Source: Panorpa germanica (Eukaryota; Arthropoda; Insecta; Mecoptera; Panorpidae). Taken from it: a stretch of 64,000 nucleotides of DNA. The position numbers and the translations under genes were made by a program. Of the stretch, positions 33,633 to 44,801 are shown in pieces (within the stretch, counting starts at the first letter, position 1; each line of letters starts with the position of its first letter). The DNA lies in contig OY783206.1 in NCBI GenBank assembly GCA_963678705.1, positions 13,403,807 through 13,467,806 of the forward strand. Reading direction: 5' to 3'. The notes beneath the pieces are model-generated. The model did not search any database. It was not told where the DNA came from and was given only the letters and a program-made list of their open reading frames with translations.

Positions 33633-35813
33633 ATAAAATAATCAAATATCTGAGAATAATCATTTGTATGCCTTGAGTTTTGGATTACATTTTGAGAAAC
33701 AATTTAATATAATGACGTCATTTGTTTTATAAGGTAATATTGGCAAATGGAAAAGTTTTGAACAGCATAGTACAATAAAATATATACAGTTTAAATTACG
33801 AGAGTTCGCCGGCGACTCATGGTTAAAACAGGATGTGCCGTATAAATCTGCGATACAATGGAAAAGCACCTTCTCACACATTTTTCTACAATGTTTATTG
33901 TAACTAATAAGTTAAAATCCCATCACCATCGTATCACCATTTATGCGACTTTTATAACCTCTTTCAGGCATAAGGCATCTCCGAACTCTCGCTATTTCGA
34001 TTATATTCAAATCTTCATATCAAAGAATGTGTGCAATAATTGTTGCAGCGATTTAGGCGTTGCTGTTCCCATTAAATAAAACTGCATATTAGTGTAGATA
34101 AAAGATATTATAAATTATCATATAATTAGATATTATAATTATAAAGTATATTAGTGGATGTATCGCGTAATAATATGTAATATTAAAAAGGCTTAGACGT
34201 GACCAGATACCATCATAGATATATTTGTTGTAGCATTTAATTAGTCAAGGCCATAGATTGAGGAGCCAAACTGTGAACAAATAGCTGGGACTGGGACCTG
34301 TAAATTAATTGCCCACAATTTAATACGCCTCTGATAGTGAATAAAATTAATGAGAACTTTACAATTTAAAATATTGGTTTTACTGTTTTTAGATGTATGG
34401 TCGAATTTTAGGCAATTATAACATTGAGCTATTGATTGTAAATACGAGTCGCAGTAATATTTTATTCTCCATAAATAAATAAATTCCGGAATTTGCTGTC
34501 ATTGAAAACTTGTTTTTATCGTAGTACTGGGAAGATATTTTATTTCATTGTCAATTAATATTTTTCTATATAATCTCTGAATTTTAGTTGCAACAAATGG
34601 AAAAATTCAATGTTATTTAGAATAGTTACTTCGTCATAATCGATATCAAGCAGATTTATTGGTCCAAAATTACGAAATGTAAGCTATATAATTATACTTT
34701 TCTAATGTTGAATATAATACAATTTTGTTTGCAAGTTTTGCTGTAGATAGCTTTCTATTACTACTCTATTTTTAACAACTTTTTAAATTTCTATAATATC
34801 TTTTTTGTTGCTAATTTTACAAACAATTTCTGCTCATTTCAATGAACTAAATTTTATATAATTTAATTTGTTATTAGTCCTTTTATTACTTTATATGTTG
34901 GGTAAGTTTTTTGTATATTAAATAAAATAATTGTCCTTTTTCATTGCTGTTTCAATTATATATAAAGTTCTTTCCATCGTTCTGTTTATTTTTATTTGAT
35001 CTAATTCTACCTCCTTCTGCGGTGTGTTGTGGTAAATATGTGTTTATTTTATGTACACAAATTAATTTTTTTATATATAATGTATAGATAATATCTATAA
35101 CAATTGTTATAATTTGTGTATAAAATATATGAAAATAAGTATTAATATCATCAAAATAATTGTTACAAGACACGACAAAATATATAAGATAATGTTACAC
35201 AACAAACACAATAACGACTAATCACTAGCATTGGTTTTGTACAAACGTTGGTTATCGTAGTAGTTTTTACTAAAACACTTCCCCTAAAACGATATTAAAT
35301 TCTTACTAAACCGCGAATTGCGAATTTGTAAATTTTAATTATGTTAGATTTCATTTTCCCCAGTCTAAATATATCTCGGGTTTCATTAAAATTCTAACAT
35401 ATATCTGCGACTTATAATACCTATTATTTATCCATTTTTCTCGTAGTGTACACGTTAATTTGGGCTCTGAAAAATATCTTAAATTCTAGAAATGTATATT
35501 ATATGTACTGATTTCTTTAAATAATCAATTTTAAAAGGCAATATTATTCAAGATATTAACAATTAAAACAGTCATTTAAAGAACCAGGGTTAATTATTTT
35601 TTAATTAAATTGCGATAGCTATTCTATTGTGTGAATCAGCTTCTTCTGAATTAAATTCTATAAAAAACAAATTTAGAAATACTGAAGAATATTACAATAC
35701 AAAATATAATAAACATCAACATAAATTCCATCGATTGTTATAATTTACCAATTCAATTTGTATTTTTAATGTCAATTCTTCATTTTTGAAGTATCGTGAT
35801 TATCTATCGTATT
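33633..35813 (+). other. Noncoding spacer between A3 and B3
   Basis: Lacks the DNA transposon and copia. Near 35098 the sequence reads through the transposon target region with a small deletion. No gene recognised. Confidence 0.55.
33713..33720 (+). promoter_or_regulatory. CRE palindrome TGACGTCA downstream of A3
   Basis: Conserved 8-bp site. Confidence 0.4.
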
Positions 35814-36582
35814 AAACTTTCTTTGAAATGTGAAATGTTTTCTTTAAAATGTAAAGGAGGTGTACGTCCTTAATTTTTCACAGGATAGCTAATGCAACCC
35901 TTAAAGTGACGTCTCAGTTTCAGGTAATTTGCATACAAAAGTTATTGCATTCGTTATTTTGTCGAAATTTGTAAAGAAAGAATATTGTGAAAGCTGTAAA
36001 ATGTACAACCCTTTTAAAATAATTTCTAACTTAAGGTAAATTTAAGTTTGGAATTCCGACCTTGTAAACCAGAGCCGCACAAATTTACCAGTCGTTTGCC
36101 CAATCCTCAATATGTTCCCCTTTTGTTTTAGGATATTCTAATTACGATGATGATCTATCCTACATTACATATATTCTATATTTTATTGATTTAATTATTC
36201 TGTTGAATTCTGTCTTGATTCTTTTGTGTTCTAAATGGTTGTAAAGTTAACATGTTACCAAATTTGTTGGGATCATTGGTATGTTTTTGTGTAAGCCTGC
36301 CAATATCTTTGTTGAACTATTAATGGTTTTTAGTTTTTCATATTGGGTATAATGTACATCAGAGTTGTTTTTCAATTATTGTTCTTAACGGTTCTAAATA
36401 TACTTCAATTGGCATTATACAGGTGTACTGCCATCTTACTTTGTTTTATTACAAAAAGTGAGCACTGAGATATTATAAAAGATAAGTTTATTATTATATA
36501 TGTACATAATGAATTTAACCCAGAAAATATAACTCTAGTTCAGGGTCGAACTCGAAGACACAGCAGTCAGTATCAAGCTATT
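35814..36582 (+). repeat. B-flank repeat, upstream arm of B3
   Basis: The palindromic element is absent: the empty site CCCTTAAAGTGACG is at about 35898-35911. The SINE relic is at 36505-36582. Confidence 0.65.
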
Positions 36583-37220
36583 CTATGCAAAAAGTTTAGT
36601 TTTGGTCTTCCATATCAGCCTCCTTTTACACGCTGAGAATCTATTTTTTCTGTGTATCGGTGAGAATTGAATCCACAATTAATCGCAAGTGTATTCATGA
36701 TATGTAATACTTAATATGTACCTTCATGAAATATACAAGCAGTAACATATGCAGCAATTTTTACAATGGTACTGCTACTGCACACTGGTTTTGTGTTCAT
36801 TTTCCACACTAGCTGAATGAAGCTTTCATTATTGTTTTTATTGAATCCACTAATACACCTAGAGAATAAATTATCATTACTCAGATCTTCATAAATTGGA
36901 CTGTACCAGTATACAATCATTATTAAAAAAGTACGATTTCTTCAATATTTAGGATACTTTATCATGGTTATAGACCTATAGGTTTCATATTAGTCGTTAA
37001 TATTTCATTATCTCATAGTTCTTCATAGCACCTCTTCACCCATAGTTCTAGATGATACATATCTTAGTTGAGCAGTTCACAAATCATTTTTGATGTAATT
37101 TAAAACAATATTCTTTATTTGCACTGAAAGTGTTTGCTGATTTTTAGATTTATGCTTTTCATGATATGATTTTATTTTTTTGTACTAAATATATTTATTA
37201 ATATGTATTTAATTTTGCAG
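36583..37220 (+). other. Upstream region and intron acceptor of B3
   Basis: Lacks about 40 bp present at B1 and B2, including the CAAGTAAGT segment. The TTTTGCAG acceptor ends at 37220. No promoter pair is seen. Confidence 0.5.
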
Positions 37221-37242
37221 ATTTCGTTCGAAAAAAACAACA

Positions 37243-37971
37243 ATGTTTCCATTACGGTATCCCAATCCTTTACCTGAGGCGTCGATGAGCTCTCAGTCAT
37301 CAGAGCATGGATCTAATAATCCCGAATCTTCAAGAACTTCCCCTAACGAATACAAACCTACGACACAGACGATCAACCATTTTGGTGTTATAAATCGCAT
37401 TGCCAATATGTCAACGTATCAAGGTTCACCGCCGGTATATCCGGGTATGCATTTCGATCAGCAGACGCAGAATCAATTCTTCGCACGTACCTCAGAAACA
37501 CCTGAGTCAAAATCGGAAGTATCAGCTGGTAATCAAGAAGTCAGAGCTGATTCGACTTCACAGCCGTGCAGTTTTAAGAACTACCTAAAAAACTCCAAAA
37601 AATTACCAGCATATTTTAATGATGCAAAGTATATGAAGTTTCGAGAGGTGAAAATGGCAGAAATATATGCTTCGAGGGGGGGCCGAACTGTTCCTTCTAA
37701 TAAAATATCAGAACAAGGATCTTCAGAAGGTGACGGTGATGGGAGTTCCAACTCTAAAAAGGATCCAGCTTATTACGAGCAACAAATGAGGAGTAATGCA
37801 GCTGCTGAAAAATCGAGAGACAAAAGAAGAATTCCTTTAGACGAATTAGCCTTCCGCCATGAATTCTTGGAAAATGAAAATGCGAAGCTTCGTGCTGAAA
37901 ATAATGCGTTACGAGAGCAATTGAACAGGCATCAGAAATCAGATGATGCAAAAAGAGTAAAATTATTTTAA
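37243..37971 (+). CDS. Class B bZIP protein B3
   Basis: This 242-aa protein is collinear with B1. The basic region reads RSNAAAEKSR, with Glu at residue 189. The zipper leucines and the KSDDAKRVKLF tail are unchanged. Several substitutions cluster in the central linker (for example SEVSAGN, KKLPAYFNDAKY and IYASRGG). The frame is intact from the ATG after the conserved acceptor. Dimerisation should be normal. DNA affinity or specificity may be changed by the acidic residue, which would fit a dominant-negative or altered-specificity partner; this is inferred. Confidence 0.84.
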   Translation: MFPLRYPNPLPEASMSSQSSEHGSNNPESSRTSPNEYKPTTQTINHFGVINRIANMSTYQGSPPVYPGMHFDQQTQNQFFARTSETPESKSEVSAGNQEVRADSTSQPCSFKNYLKNSKKLPAYFNDAKYMKFREVKMAEIYASRGGRTVPSNKISEQGSSEGDGDGSSNSKKDPAYYEQQMRSNAAAEKSRDKRRIPLDELAFRHEFLENENAKLRAENNALREQLNRHQKSDDAKRVKLF

Positions 37972-38415
37972 ATCAAAGACAACAATTTTTGGAATTTGGC
38001 AACGTTGCCAATAACAATTTTGCACAACCCAGTAAATCATTTGGTGAAATGTCTTACAGTACGTTTTGTTCATTTCACCTCAAATTCTCTATGAATTTGA
38101 AGTAGAAGAGAAATCACTCGGACTCCTAATTCATTTCACTGCGCTTTATACTTTTTAAAATAATATATTTTATTAGTTAAAGCAAAGTGCTTTTATTGGG
38201 TAGTGTTAATAAATAGATATTTGATATTTAGAAAATTTACTTCAATTTTTAGAAGTTTTATCACGTGACTTTTTAGTTGATAGTTTTATATTTAAGGGAT
38301 CTGAATTAATGATACCTGCTCAAAGGTTGACTGATTGCTGATACAAATGTAATTAATAATGTAATATACTCGTATATGTATATCATATTTTTTGTAATGC
38401 ATTATATAAAAACCC

Positions 38416-38421
38416 AATAAA
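38416..38421 (+). terminator. Polyadenylation signal of B3
   Basis: AATAAA about 445 nt after the stop. Confidence 0.5.
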
Positions 38422-39349
38422 ATATAATAATCAAATATCTGGGAATAATAATTTGTATGCCTTGAGTTTTGGATTACATTTTGAGAAACAATTTGTTCAA
38501 GGTAAATAATTGTTACAGAAACCTTTCTGTTGTTTGCCTTTCTGGCAAATGGAAAAGTTTACTGTTGGTGAGCTGTTAAATTGTTCACATAATGATACAT
38601 ATTAAGGTAATATATTTGAAAAGAGTTTCGATTCGTATTTATCTATATAAGATAAATGCAAGGTAAAATTTATTTTCACACTTTTTACTGTAAGCACTCG
38701 CTCCTAATCATCTCTAACCCCATATCTTCGCGCCGCTACTGTACTCAAATTTCGCATTTCTAATTATTGGAAAATGTCGGCAGAGAGAAATTTATTGTTT
38801 TTATATCTATTTCATATTCTTTATGTCTATATTCATTTTACTAGAGCAATTTTTGAAAAATTGTTTGTTAGTGAAAATCATTCTACAGAGAGGCAAAAAT
38901 AAAAATAGAAAATGTAGGGACCTTCCATACATTATAGAAGCTCAAAATAAAAGAAAGAAATCGAGATATTTAAGTTTGTTTGCGTTTTTTAATTATGTAT
39001 TTTTCTAATCATAACATTGTATTTTGTACTGAAGAACAATTATATAGAATTCGTTATCTACAGAAGACCCCTAGACTGTATGTTCATAGTATCCAAAAGT
39101 TTATATCTGCTACAGTATTATATAACCGACAGAGGAGTATAATAAAGTTATACATTAGTTCAGACATTCAGAATTTGTTAAATATTTTTACTTTTATTAT
39201 CTTATTTTGAAAATATAGGTAAAAGAATTTGCATTAGTTTGTAAATTACAACTCTTTTACAAAGATATATTTATTATTCAAGGCTGTATAAGTTCTTAAG
39301 GGGGATCGTTGAATATATATGGTATTCTTTTAAAAGAAACTGTTAAGCC
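38422..39349 (+). other. Noncoding 3' flank of B3
   Basis: A small deletion at about 38536 removed the CRE palindrome present in all other units. No gene recognised. Confidence 0.5.
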
Positions 39350-39461
39350 CGATCCCCGAAGCAAAGTATATGTACACACATAACCATGAACTTCTCAGAC
39401 TGCAACGCCACCATAAAAACTGCCAACATAGTAGAAGGTATCGGTTTTAGTACACTCAAGA
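39350..39461 (+). repeat. Old SINE relic, plus orientation (B3 unit)
   Basis: Counterpart of 14703-14814. Confidence 0.5.
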
Positions 39462-39514
39462 GAAGTGCTAGAAGAGTAGGTATTCAGTGGCCTGTATATT
39501 AACTATCTCCTGTC

Positions 39515-39875
39515 AAACTTTCTTTGAAATGTGAAATGATTTCTTTAACATGCAAAAGAGGTGTACGTCCTTAAGTTTCACATGATACTTAATACAACCC
39601 TTAAAATGACTAAACAATTTCAGGTAATTTGCATACAAAAGTTATTGCATTTGTAATTTTTTCGAAATTTGTGAAAGTTGTAAAATTTATAACCCTTTTA
39701 AAATAATTTCTAACTCAAGGTAAATTTAAGTTTGGAATTCCGACCTTGTAAACCAGAGCCGCAAAAATTTACCTTACCTCATTTTGTAAATTAAGTACAT
39801 AATGAATTTAACCCAGAAAATATAACTCTTATTCAGGGTCGAACTCGAAGACACAGCAGTCCGTATCAAGCTATT
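39515..39875 (+). repeat. B-flank repeat, downstream arm of B3
   Basis: Same subtype as the B2 downstream arm; the SINE relic is at 39798-39875. Confidence 0.65.
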
Positions 39876-40361
39876 AAATAAAATGTGACAAACATTGTTC
39901 TAAATTGCAAACAGGTTGTGCGGCCCAGCAGCTGAAGAAGAGTTGCATTTGCCTAACTAATCTCTCCCATTTCTCCATTATCTTATTACAATCTTGTACG
40001 ACACAGAATCTGTACTCTGTGCGAATAAGTGTGGCCCCCGTTATCTTTACACTATTTGAATATGTGCCGTATAGAACATTTTCAAAATCTGACCTTAACT
40101 TTCTTCAATTTGGTACTTGTACCATTTTCTAAATATGTTGCAGAATGTGTTATAATTTCGACGAAGCAATTGTAACTGGACTTTATCAAAAACCAATTAT
40201 GACTAGATACAATTGATTTCCACTTGCGCAATGGCTACAGAAGTGTTAATCAGGCTCTGCTAATATTACTGTAAGATGTCATCTATATTGTTATGTTATG
40301 AGAGGTCCAATGTTCACGCTACGAGTCTTATCAACTATACGAGTATATGCGTATTAAAATA

Positions 40362-40441
40362 ACGTTCGGAAAGGATTCGATCCCAGAACTTCTGTTTAGT
40401 ACACAGCTGCTGTCACGCTTGCTGACACGATCTCTTACTGA
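40362..40441 (-). repeat. tRNA-like relic (B3 unit)
   Basis: Counterpart of 15751-15830. Confidence 0.4.
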
Positions 40442-41016
40442 TAAATTATACTAATTTTTAATCATAGACAAGTACTAGTTGCCTAGGTCGTTGGACAAAG
40501 AGGTGTTTTCTGTGACATTCCTAAGCCTATTCCTTGGCACTGCGCAACATAATATGAGCTATGACGTAGGCTCATCTGCCGTAAGTTTTCTATCACCGTT
40601 CCACAGTCTTACGTTACCTACACATTACGCTACCTGAACTATAAACCATACCAGAAATTCTTTTCTTTTTCAATGAAAGGGTATAACTTTGAAGGATATG
40701 CAAATAAAACAGTAAATGACCTCACAGGATTTGTAAATCATGCAAAAATGTTTTATGGTTTTATAACTAAACATGAAATATCTTTAGAGGAATTTTATGT
40801 TAATGGCTTGAAATATAAATATTTAATAAAATGTATCAGGCATGGACTATATTGGACAAATATCAGTCCTTGGTAATGTGGAGTCCATGAAATTAAAATC
40901 ATAAACAGGGCCGCTCTGAAAGAATTATTAGTAGATGCGAGATGCGAGGCGGTTCCACTAATTCAAAGATTCTCCGGAGTGTTTTCCACCCCCCTTAGGG
41001 AAGCCTATAACCACCG

Positions 41017-41060
41017 CGCTTAACAAGCATAATACGTTTCAGAATCTTACTCGTTAAGCG
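41017..41060. other. 11-bp inverted repeat (B3 unit)
   Basis: The left arm carries one change (CTTAACAAG); the right arm is perfect. Confidence 0.5.
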
Positions 41061-41703
41061 AAACAGTTTTCTCACACAAATTAATGTAAAATACGATAAT
41101 ACGTTCCACGCCGAAAAAATACTCAAAATATTTTGTACAAAGTTTATTCAAAGAGAATTATATAAAGAGTATATACAATGTTAGGAACGTGATTAATCTT
41201 CCTCTTCTATCGCGGAAGGAACGAATCTGGAATGACATCAGCTCTGGGCTGTGTTCTTCCACAGGCTCATCGATATCTCCACTCCCATGATCTTGCCAAA
41301 GACACAATCTCGTTGACTACATCTTGAGGCAGGAAGTGATATTTCCAAAACTATCTGAGAGTGAGATTGGTCCATTTAGTCATCTCCAAACAACGCTCAA
41401 AAACGCGTTGTGTAGAGCTTCTAAAAGTTAGAAATAACATTATTCTACATTTTATTTCTAACGAAATTTCGTTCATTTAAAAAAAAATTGACAATTTTCA
41501 AAATAATAGGAAATATATTAAGCAAGATTCTAAAAATTGAGTTCATTTAATTGAAATTAGATTAGCTTTAGCATTTTTCTCACGGTCCAATTATTAATAA
41601 TAAATAATATTTTTGAATATTTTCTATGTATCCCCACCATAAATATTTTTGCAAAATATGAATCACAAACCCTTTTATGTCACAGGTTTAAATATTCGTC
41701 CTG

Positions 41704-41773
41704 ATTGGTCGAAAACTGAATGGCTTAAGTGATCAGTGGGTATATAAACGCACTCTATTTTGAAAAAAAATCA
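41704..41773 (+). promoter_or_regulatory. Core promoter of A4
   Basis: ATTGG at 41704, TATATAAA at 41741-41748, and the initiator TCATTT A at 41773, again with 30-bp spacing. Confidence 0.8.
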
Positions 41774-41910
41774 TTTAGTATCTGTTAATAGTACACGTTA
41801 CTCATAGCTCCGCATATTATTCATTGCAAATAAATTTTGTAATTTTATTTTAAGTGAAACGCGTGTCAAGTGTGTTCATAAACATTGGATTTTCTATTGC
41901 CAGATCAGAT
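41773..41910 (+). other. A4 exon 1 (5' UTR)
   Basis: 138 nt, slightly shorter than the others because of a small deletion after CTGTT; donor CAGAT|GTAAGT. Confidence 0.65.
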
Positions 41911-43638
41911 GTAAGTGTTTTTAAATTTAACTATTAATATTGTTTGTTTTTTTTCGTCTCTTCTTAAGTAAATTGTCTCATAGGTGATATGTGTAACCAG
42001 TATAAATTATTTACTAGAAAAGTACGATTTCTTCAATATTTAGGATACTTTATCATGGTTACCCAGTAAACATTTTGGAGTAAATTCTACTTAATTTCTA
42101 TTACATATCATGAGTTTTTTGTCTGGAACGTATTCGTTTTCTATTCAGTCGTTCATAGGAAAGGCCCTTTTTATGACCTAAAGAGATCGCAACGACGGTT
42201 CACTGCTGAATTAAAAGCGGAGTCGGTTTATGATTTATGACCGGAGTTATAAACTTGACACTAGCAGGGATGGCAGGGGTATAAAACTTAATGGAATTCT
42301 ACTTTTTAGAGTCTGCAAAATATAAATATTTAAATGAAGAAATAAATAGATGTATTCTTTAGTACGGATCGTGATTTTTTTAATGAATATTATTCATCTT
42401 CAACAATACTCGTTATATTAGTTTTTTACATTGTTTTGGTGATTCAAAAATCCACGATCGGCAGGTCTGCGTTAGGTTTAAAACCTCTGTCTTACCCTCG
42501 CAGCTTAGAATATTCGTTTAAAAACATTATATTCGGAGATTGAGGGAGACAGCGTGTGCCTATTACCATTACAGAAATATTGGTTGAAAAAGGATAGCAT
42601 ATACTTTAAACATACTGTACTGAACAAAATACTATACAAGTGTAACGGCGAAAAATATATTTTACTTGTCTAACCGCATCTCGTTTCTCTCTCATATTTG
42701 GAATAAATGAGATGAAAGTGAACTTAAAAAAAATATATCCATGTGTGAAAGAAACAGAAATACTTAATGAATGATGTTGGAAAAAGAAAGAATATTATTA
42801 TGAAAAAATTCTAACTAACACAAAATCTGTGACAGGTAGATAATGAATTTTAACTAAAAGCGACTTTTGTGTACCACTTTTGAACTATTAACGAACTTGC
42901 TAAGACTACATATATCAGATTTTATTTCACAAAATCTTGACAGGTAGGGAATAAATTTGAACTAAAATTGGTTTCTGTGTTGTTGCTTAGAACTTGTAAA
43001 GCGTTAGAATAGAATTGTACGAGTGACTCAAACTTCACCAAATAGGGCACTTCACCAAATTGTTTACTGGGTATAGACCTATAGGTTTCATTTTAGTCGT
43101 TAATATTTCATTATCTCATAGTTCTTCATAGCACCTCTCCTCCCATAGTTCTAGATGACACATATCTTAGTTGAGCAGTTCACAAATCATTTTTGATGTA
43201 ATTTAAAACAATATTCTTTATTTGTACTGAAAGTGTTTGCTGGCTTTTAGATTTATGCTTTTCATGATATGATTTTACTTTTTTGTACTAAATATATTTA
43301 TTAATATGTATTTTATTTTACAGATTTCGTTCGACAATGTTTCCATATTCTTTACCGACAAAAACAACAATGTTTCCATATTCTTTACCCGAGTCGTTAG
43401 ACCTGTCTTGCCCGCGTCGTAGTGATAGTGTGGAAACACACAAATCTCCATCTCCGCCGATGAGCTCTCAGTCATCAGAGCAAGGATCTAATAATCCTGA
43501 ATCATTTTTGATGTAATTTAAAACAATATTCTTTATTTGTACTGAAAGTGTTTGCTGGCTTTTAGATTTATGCTTTTCATGATATGATTTTACTTTTTTG
43601 TACTAAATATATTTATTAATATGTATTTTATTTTACAG
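41911..43638 (+). other. A4 5' UTR intron with two acceptors
   Basis: The intron can end at 43323 or, because of a tandem duplication, at 43638. Both acceptors have the same TTTTATTTTACAG sequence. Confidence 0.7.
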
Positions 43639-43815
43639 ATTTCGTTCGACAATGTTTCCATATTCTTTACCGACAAAAACAACAATGTTTCCATATTCTT
43701 TACCCGAGTCGTTAGACCTGTCTTGCCCGCGTCGTAGTGATAGTGTGGAAACACACAAATCTCCATCTCCGCCGATGAGCTCTCAGTCATCAGAGCAAGG
43801 ATCTAATAATCCTGA
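43186..43815 (+). repeat. 315-bp tandem duplication across the A4 acceptor and 5' coding region
   Basis: 43186-43500 and 43501-43815 are near-identical direct repeats. They cover the intron end, acceptor, leader, ATG and the first ~55 codons. The join lies in a short AATC shared by intron and coding sequence. Confidence 0.9.
43337..43516 (+). pseudogene. Duplicated first coding segment of A4 (59-aa ORF)
   Basis: If the upstream acceptor is used, translation from 43337 includes the LDLS motif. It then runs into duplicated intron sequence and stops (PESFLM, TAA at 43514), with no bZIP. If the transcript uses the downstream acceptor, this segment is intronic. Confidence 0.7.
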
Positions 43816-44515
43816 ATCTTCCAGAAGTTCCCTTAACGAATACAAACCTACCACTCACACGAACAACCATTTTGGTGTTCCCATTGCCAATATGTCAACG
43901 TATCCAGGTTCTCTGCCGCTATATCCGGCTATGTTTTTCGATCAGCAGACGCAGAATCAATTCTTTGCACATACCGTTGCTCACCAAATGCTCCAAATCG
44001 GCACTCCAAAAAGAAACTCCGAAACACCTGAGTCAGAATCGATAACAACAACTACTAATCAAAATGTCAGAGCAGTAGCTACTTCGACTTCAACGCCGAT
44101 CAGTCGTAAAAGAGTTTGTCCTTTTACGAACTACCCAAAAGACCCAGCAGGATTAGCAGCATATTTTAATGCTGAAAATAATGAAGCTTATACAAAGTTT
44201 CGAGATGCTTTGAATGGGGGTCAACCCACAGTCACAAACCCCAAAATGCGCCGAACTGTTCCTTCTAATAAGGTGTCAGAACAAGGATCTTCAGAAGGTG
44301 ACGCTGATGGGAGTTCCAACCCTAAAAAGGATGAAGCTTATTATGAGCGAAGAATGAAGAATAATGCAGCTGCTAAAAAATCGAGAGACAAAAGAAGAAT
44401 TAATGAGCTAATTAACGAATTAGCCATCCACAATAAATTCTTACACAATGAAAATGCGATGCTTCGTGCTGAAGTTAATGCGTTACGAGAGCAATTGAAC
44501 AGGCATCAGAATTAG
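43652..44515 (+). CDS. Class A bZIP protein A4, divergent
   Basis: This 287-aa protein starts from the second acceptor (43638). A short duplication gives MFPYSLP twice, and LDLS is at 21-24. A segment GLAAYFNA, resembling class B, is kept here but deleted from the other class A copies; in turn seven residues (EVEMAKI region) are missing. The basic region KNNAAAKKSR is intact. The join to the zipper reads INELINELA instead of INEHELA, two residues longer. Basic-to-zipper spacing is invariant in bZIP proteins, so the helix phase between DNA-binding and dimer surfaces is altered. Expression and function are therefore uncertain. Confidence 0.82.
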   Translation: MFPYSLPTKTTMFPYSLPESLDLSCPRRSDSVETHKSPSPPMSSQSSEQGSNNPESSRSSLNEYKPTTHTNNHFGVPIANMSTYPGSLPLYPAMFFDQQTQNQFFAHTVAHQMLQIGTPKRNSETPESESITTTTNQNVRAVATSTSTPISRKRVCPFTNYPKDPAGLAAYFNAENNEAYTKFRDALNGGQPTVTNPKMRRTVPSNKVSEQGSSEGDADGSSNPKKDEAYYERRMKNNAAAKKSRDKRRINELINELAIHNKFLHNENAMLRAEVNALREQLNRHQN

Positions 44516-44795
44516 CTTAATTTTTTCCATGTTCCATGTTCTTCAATGGAGTAAAATTATTTATTAAATACAACAATTTTTGAATTATGTATTGAACAAT
44601 TATAGAATAACAATTTTACAAACCCAGTAAATTGGTGATATATCATGTGATTTTTAATTTGATACTGTGTTATATTTAATAGATCTGAATTATCGATACC
44701 ACCTCTAAGGTTGACTGATTGCTGATACAAATGTAGTTAATAACGTAGTATATATATGTATATCATATTTCTTGTAATGTGTTATATAAAAATCC

Positions 44796-44801
44796 AATAA
44801 A
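44796..44801 (+). terminator. Polyadenylation signal of A4
   Basis: AATAAA about 280 nt after the stop. Confidence 0.55.

Larger units (their letters stand above)
39876..41703 (+). other. Conserved noncoding block upstream of the A4 promoter
   Basis: Homologous to 15265-17087, without the deletion seen in the B2 unit. No gene recognised. Confidence 0.5.
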
